The notes beneath the pieces are model-generated. The model did no database searches. It had not been told where the DNA came from and was given only the letters and a program-made list of their open reading frames with translations. Made by a program: the position numbers and the translations under genes. DNA of 64,000 nt from Sphingomonas sp. Leaf407 (lineage in GTDB: Bacteria; Pseudomonadota; Alphaproteobacteria; Sphingomonadales; Sphingomonadaceae). The stretch lies in NCBI RefSeq assembly GCF_001425385.1, contig NZ_LMQO01000006.1:62001-126000 (forward strand), read 5' to 3'. Shown one piece after another: positions 63,108 through 64,000 of the stretch (positions are counted from its first letter, which is position 1; each line of letters opens with the position of its first letter).

Positions 63108-64000
63108 GTGCGCGCGGTGTTGCTGGTCGCGGCGGGCGGGGCCGGTCTGTTCGCATGGCAACAGGGCGCGTGGGGGTCGCTCGCCGGGGCGGCGCTGGTC
63201 ACGCTGCTGCTGACGCTGTCGGCCGGGTGGCGCGAGGCGGGGGTAGCGAGCGCGGCGGCTCCGGCGCAGGGTGACGACGCCGGCAACCGGCTGCTGCTCG
63301 ATGCCGCGCCGACGCCGATGATCGCGCTGCACGACGGCCATGGCCGCGCGCTCAACCGCGCCGCGCGGCGGCTGTTCGCGACCGACGACCGGATCGTCGC
63401 CCTGCCCCCGGCGCTCGCCGACCCGCAGGCACGCGACCTGCGCCACGAGGCACGCCACTGGCGGATCGAGCGGGTGACGCTGAGCGACGCGCGGACGATC
63501 GCCACGCTGATCGACGTCGAACAGGAAGCCCGTCTGGCCGAGGCGCGGGCGACCGCCGAGATGATCCATGTGCTGGGCCATGAACTGCTCAACGGCCTTG
63601 CCCCGATCACCTCGCTGGCCGACAGCGCGTTGCAGGCGATCGAGACGCCGGGGACCGATCCGGCGCTGCTGCACGAGATTATCGGCACGCTGGCAAGGCG
63701 GGCCGAAGGACTGGAGCGGTTCACCACCGCCTATCGCACGCTGGCCCGGCTGCCGGTGCCGCAGCCGCGCGCTACGTCGCCTGCCGGACTGGCGGCGGAC
63801 TGGGCGCGGCTGTTCGCGGGACGCTGGCCGGGGGTGCGGCTCGACCTGTCGGTCGCGGCCGACGCCGACTGGCCGCTCGACCGCGATCAGGTGACGCAGG
63901 GGGTACTCGCGCTGCTCCAGAATGCGGCGGAGGCGGCGGCGGCCGGCCAACAGCGACCGGCATGGGTCGCGCTCGCCGTGTCGATCGAGGCGGCCGGGCT
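63108..64000 (+). CDS. Sensor histidine kinase (NtrY-like), partial at the right edge
   Basis: At least 297 codons, open to the end of the window. Two short hydrophobic segments are near the N-terminus (VLLVAAGGAGLFAW and AALVTLLLTLSAGW). A PAS-like linker (LLLDAAPTPMIALHDGHGRALNRAARRLF) follows. The H-box is MIHVLGHELLNGLAPITSLADSAL with His158, and then QGVLALLQNAAEAA (N-box). GHELLNGLAPITSL is typical of NtrY-class kinases paired with NtrC regulators. The start is unclear: GTG 63108 is chosen, but in-frame CTG 63096 or a rarer codon nearer the GGAGGGGAG at 63071 is possible. Confidence 0.82.
   Translation, partial: MRAVLLVAAGGAGLFAWQQGAWGSLAGAALVTLLLTLSAGWREAGVASAAAPAQGDDAGNRLLLDAAPTPMIALHDGHGRALNRAARRLFATDDRIVALPPALADPQARDLRHEARHWRIERVTLSDARTIATLIDVEQEARLAEARATAEMIHVLGHELLNGLAPITSLADSALQAIETPGTDPALLHEIIGTLARRAEGLERFTTAYRTLARLPVPQPRATSPAGLAADWARLFAGRWPGVRLDLSVAADADWPLDRDQVTQGVLALLQNAAEAAAAGQQRPAWVALAVSIEAAG

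Overview
The window reads as a chromosome segment of a high-GC alphaproteobacterium of the Sphingomonas type. This rests on several observations: very long open frames on both strands (a high-GC artefact), dense runs of ATGA/GTGA stop-start overlaps, two TonB-dependent receptors paired with flavin-dependent tryptophan-halogenase-like genes, a NodT-type lipoprotein efflux channel, a DUF2171 protein, and several families of short palindromic intergenic repeats. I saw no transposase, integrase, phage gene, rRNA or CRISPR array. One tRNA gene, tRNA-Ala(CGC), is present.

Layout, left to right. 1-5.6 kb: a TetR regulator behind a perfect 20-bp palindrome, facing a four-gene tripartite drug-efflux operon (MFS pump, HlyD adaptor, NodT channel, GNAT acetyltransferase). 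5.6-9.5 kb: an M14 peptidase and an OmpR-type two-component pair. 9.6-12.7 kb: a beta-carbonic anhydrase, a SulP anion transporter, and a second carbonic-anhydrase homologue in which the first zinc-ligand cysteine is a proline. 12.7-24.4 kb: an SDR, a GH15 enzyme, a Gfo/Idh oxidoreductase, a quinone-reductase-like MDR with a glyoxalase, a PAS/hybrid histidine kinase with a secreted glycosidase-like protein, and an M1 peptidase with a small secreted partner. 24.4-27.8 kb: a PhoP/PhoQ-like system divergent from a Gly/Pro-rich exported protein, with a helical-turn direct repeat between them. 27.8-34.2 kb: 3-hydroxybutyrate dehydrogenase with a patatin phospholipase, a zinc protease-GreA/B-like-UPF0178-small protein operon, an MDR reductase and a disordered DUF2171 protein. 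34.4-39.2 kb: the tRNA, a repeat-rich intergenic stretch, guaA and a prolyl oligopeptidase.

39.4-54.5 kb is the most distinctive block. It holds a cupin_8 protein, three canonical tryptophan-halogenase-like flavoproteins, a fourth degenerate member that has lost the signature residues, two large TonB receptors, a GH26 mannanase-like enzyme and an alpha/beta hydrolase. The genes overlap by 1-4 bases or diverge from shared promoter regions. This suggests an outer-membrane uptake and processing system for a mannan-type glycan or an aromatic compound; the substrate cannot be read from the sequence. 54.8-64 kb: an AraC regulator, then an ABC exporter operon (adaptor, ATPase, tandem FtsX-type permease, TolC). 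It diverges from a two-component pair whose NtrC-like regulator has lost the Walker A lysine and the sigma-54 contact loop. The histidine kinase partner runs off the right edge and begins just after a nested repeat with cloverleaf symmetry.
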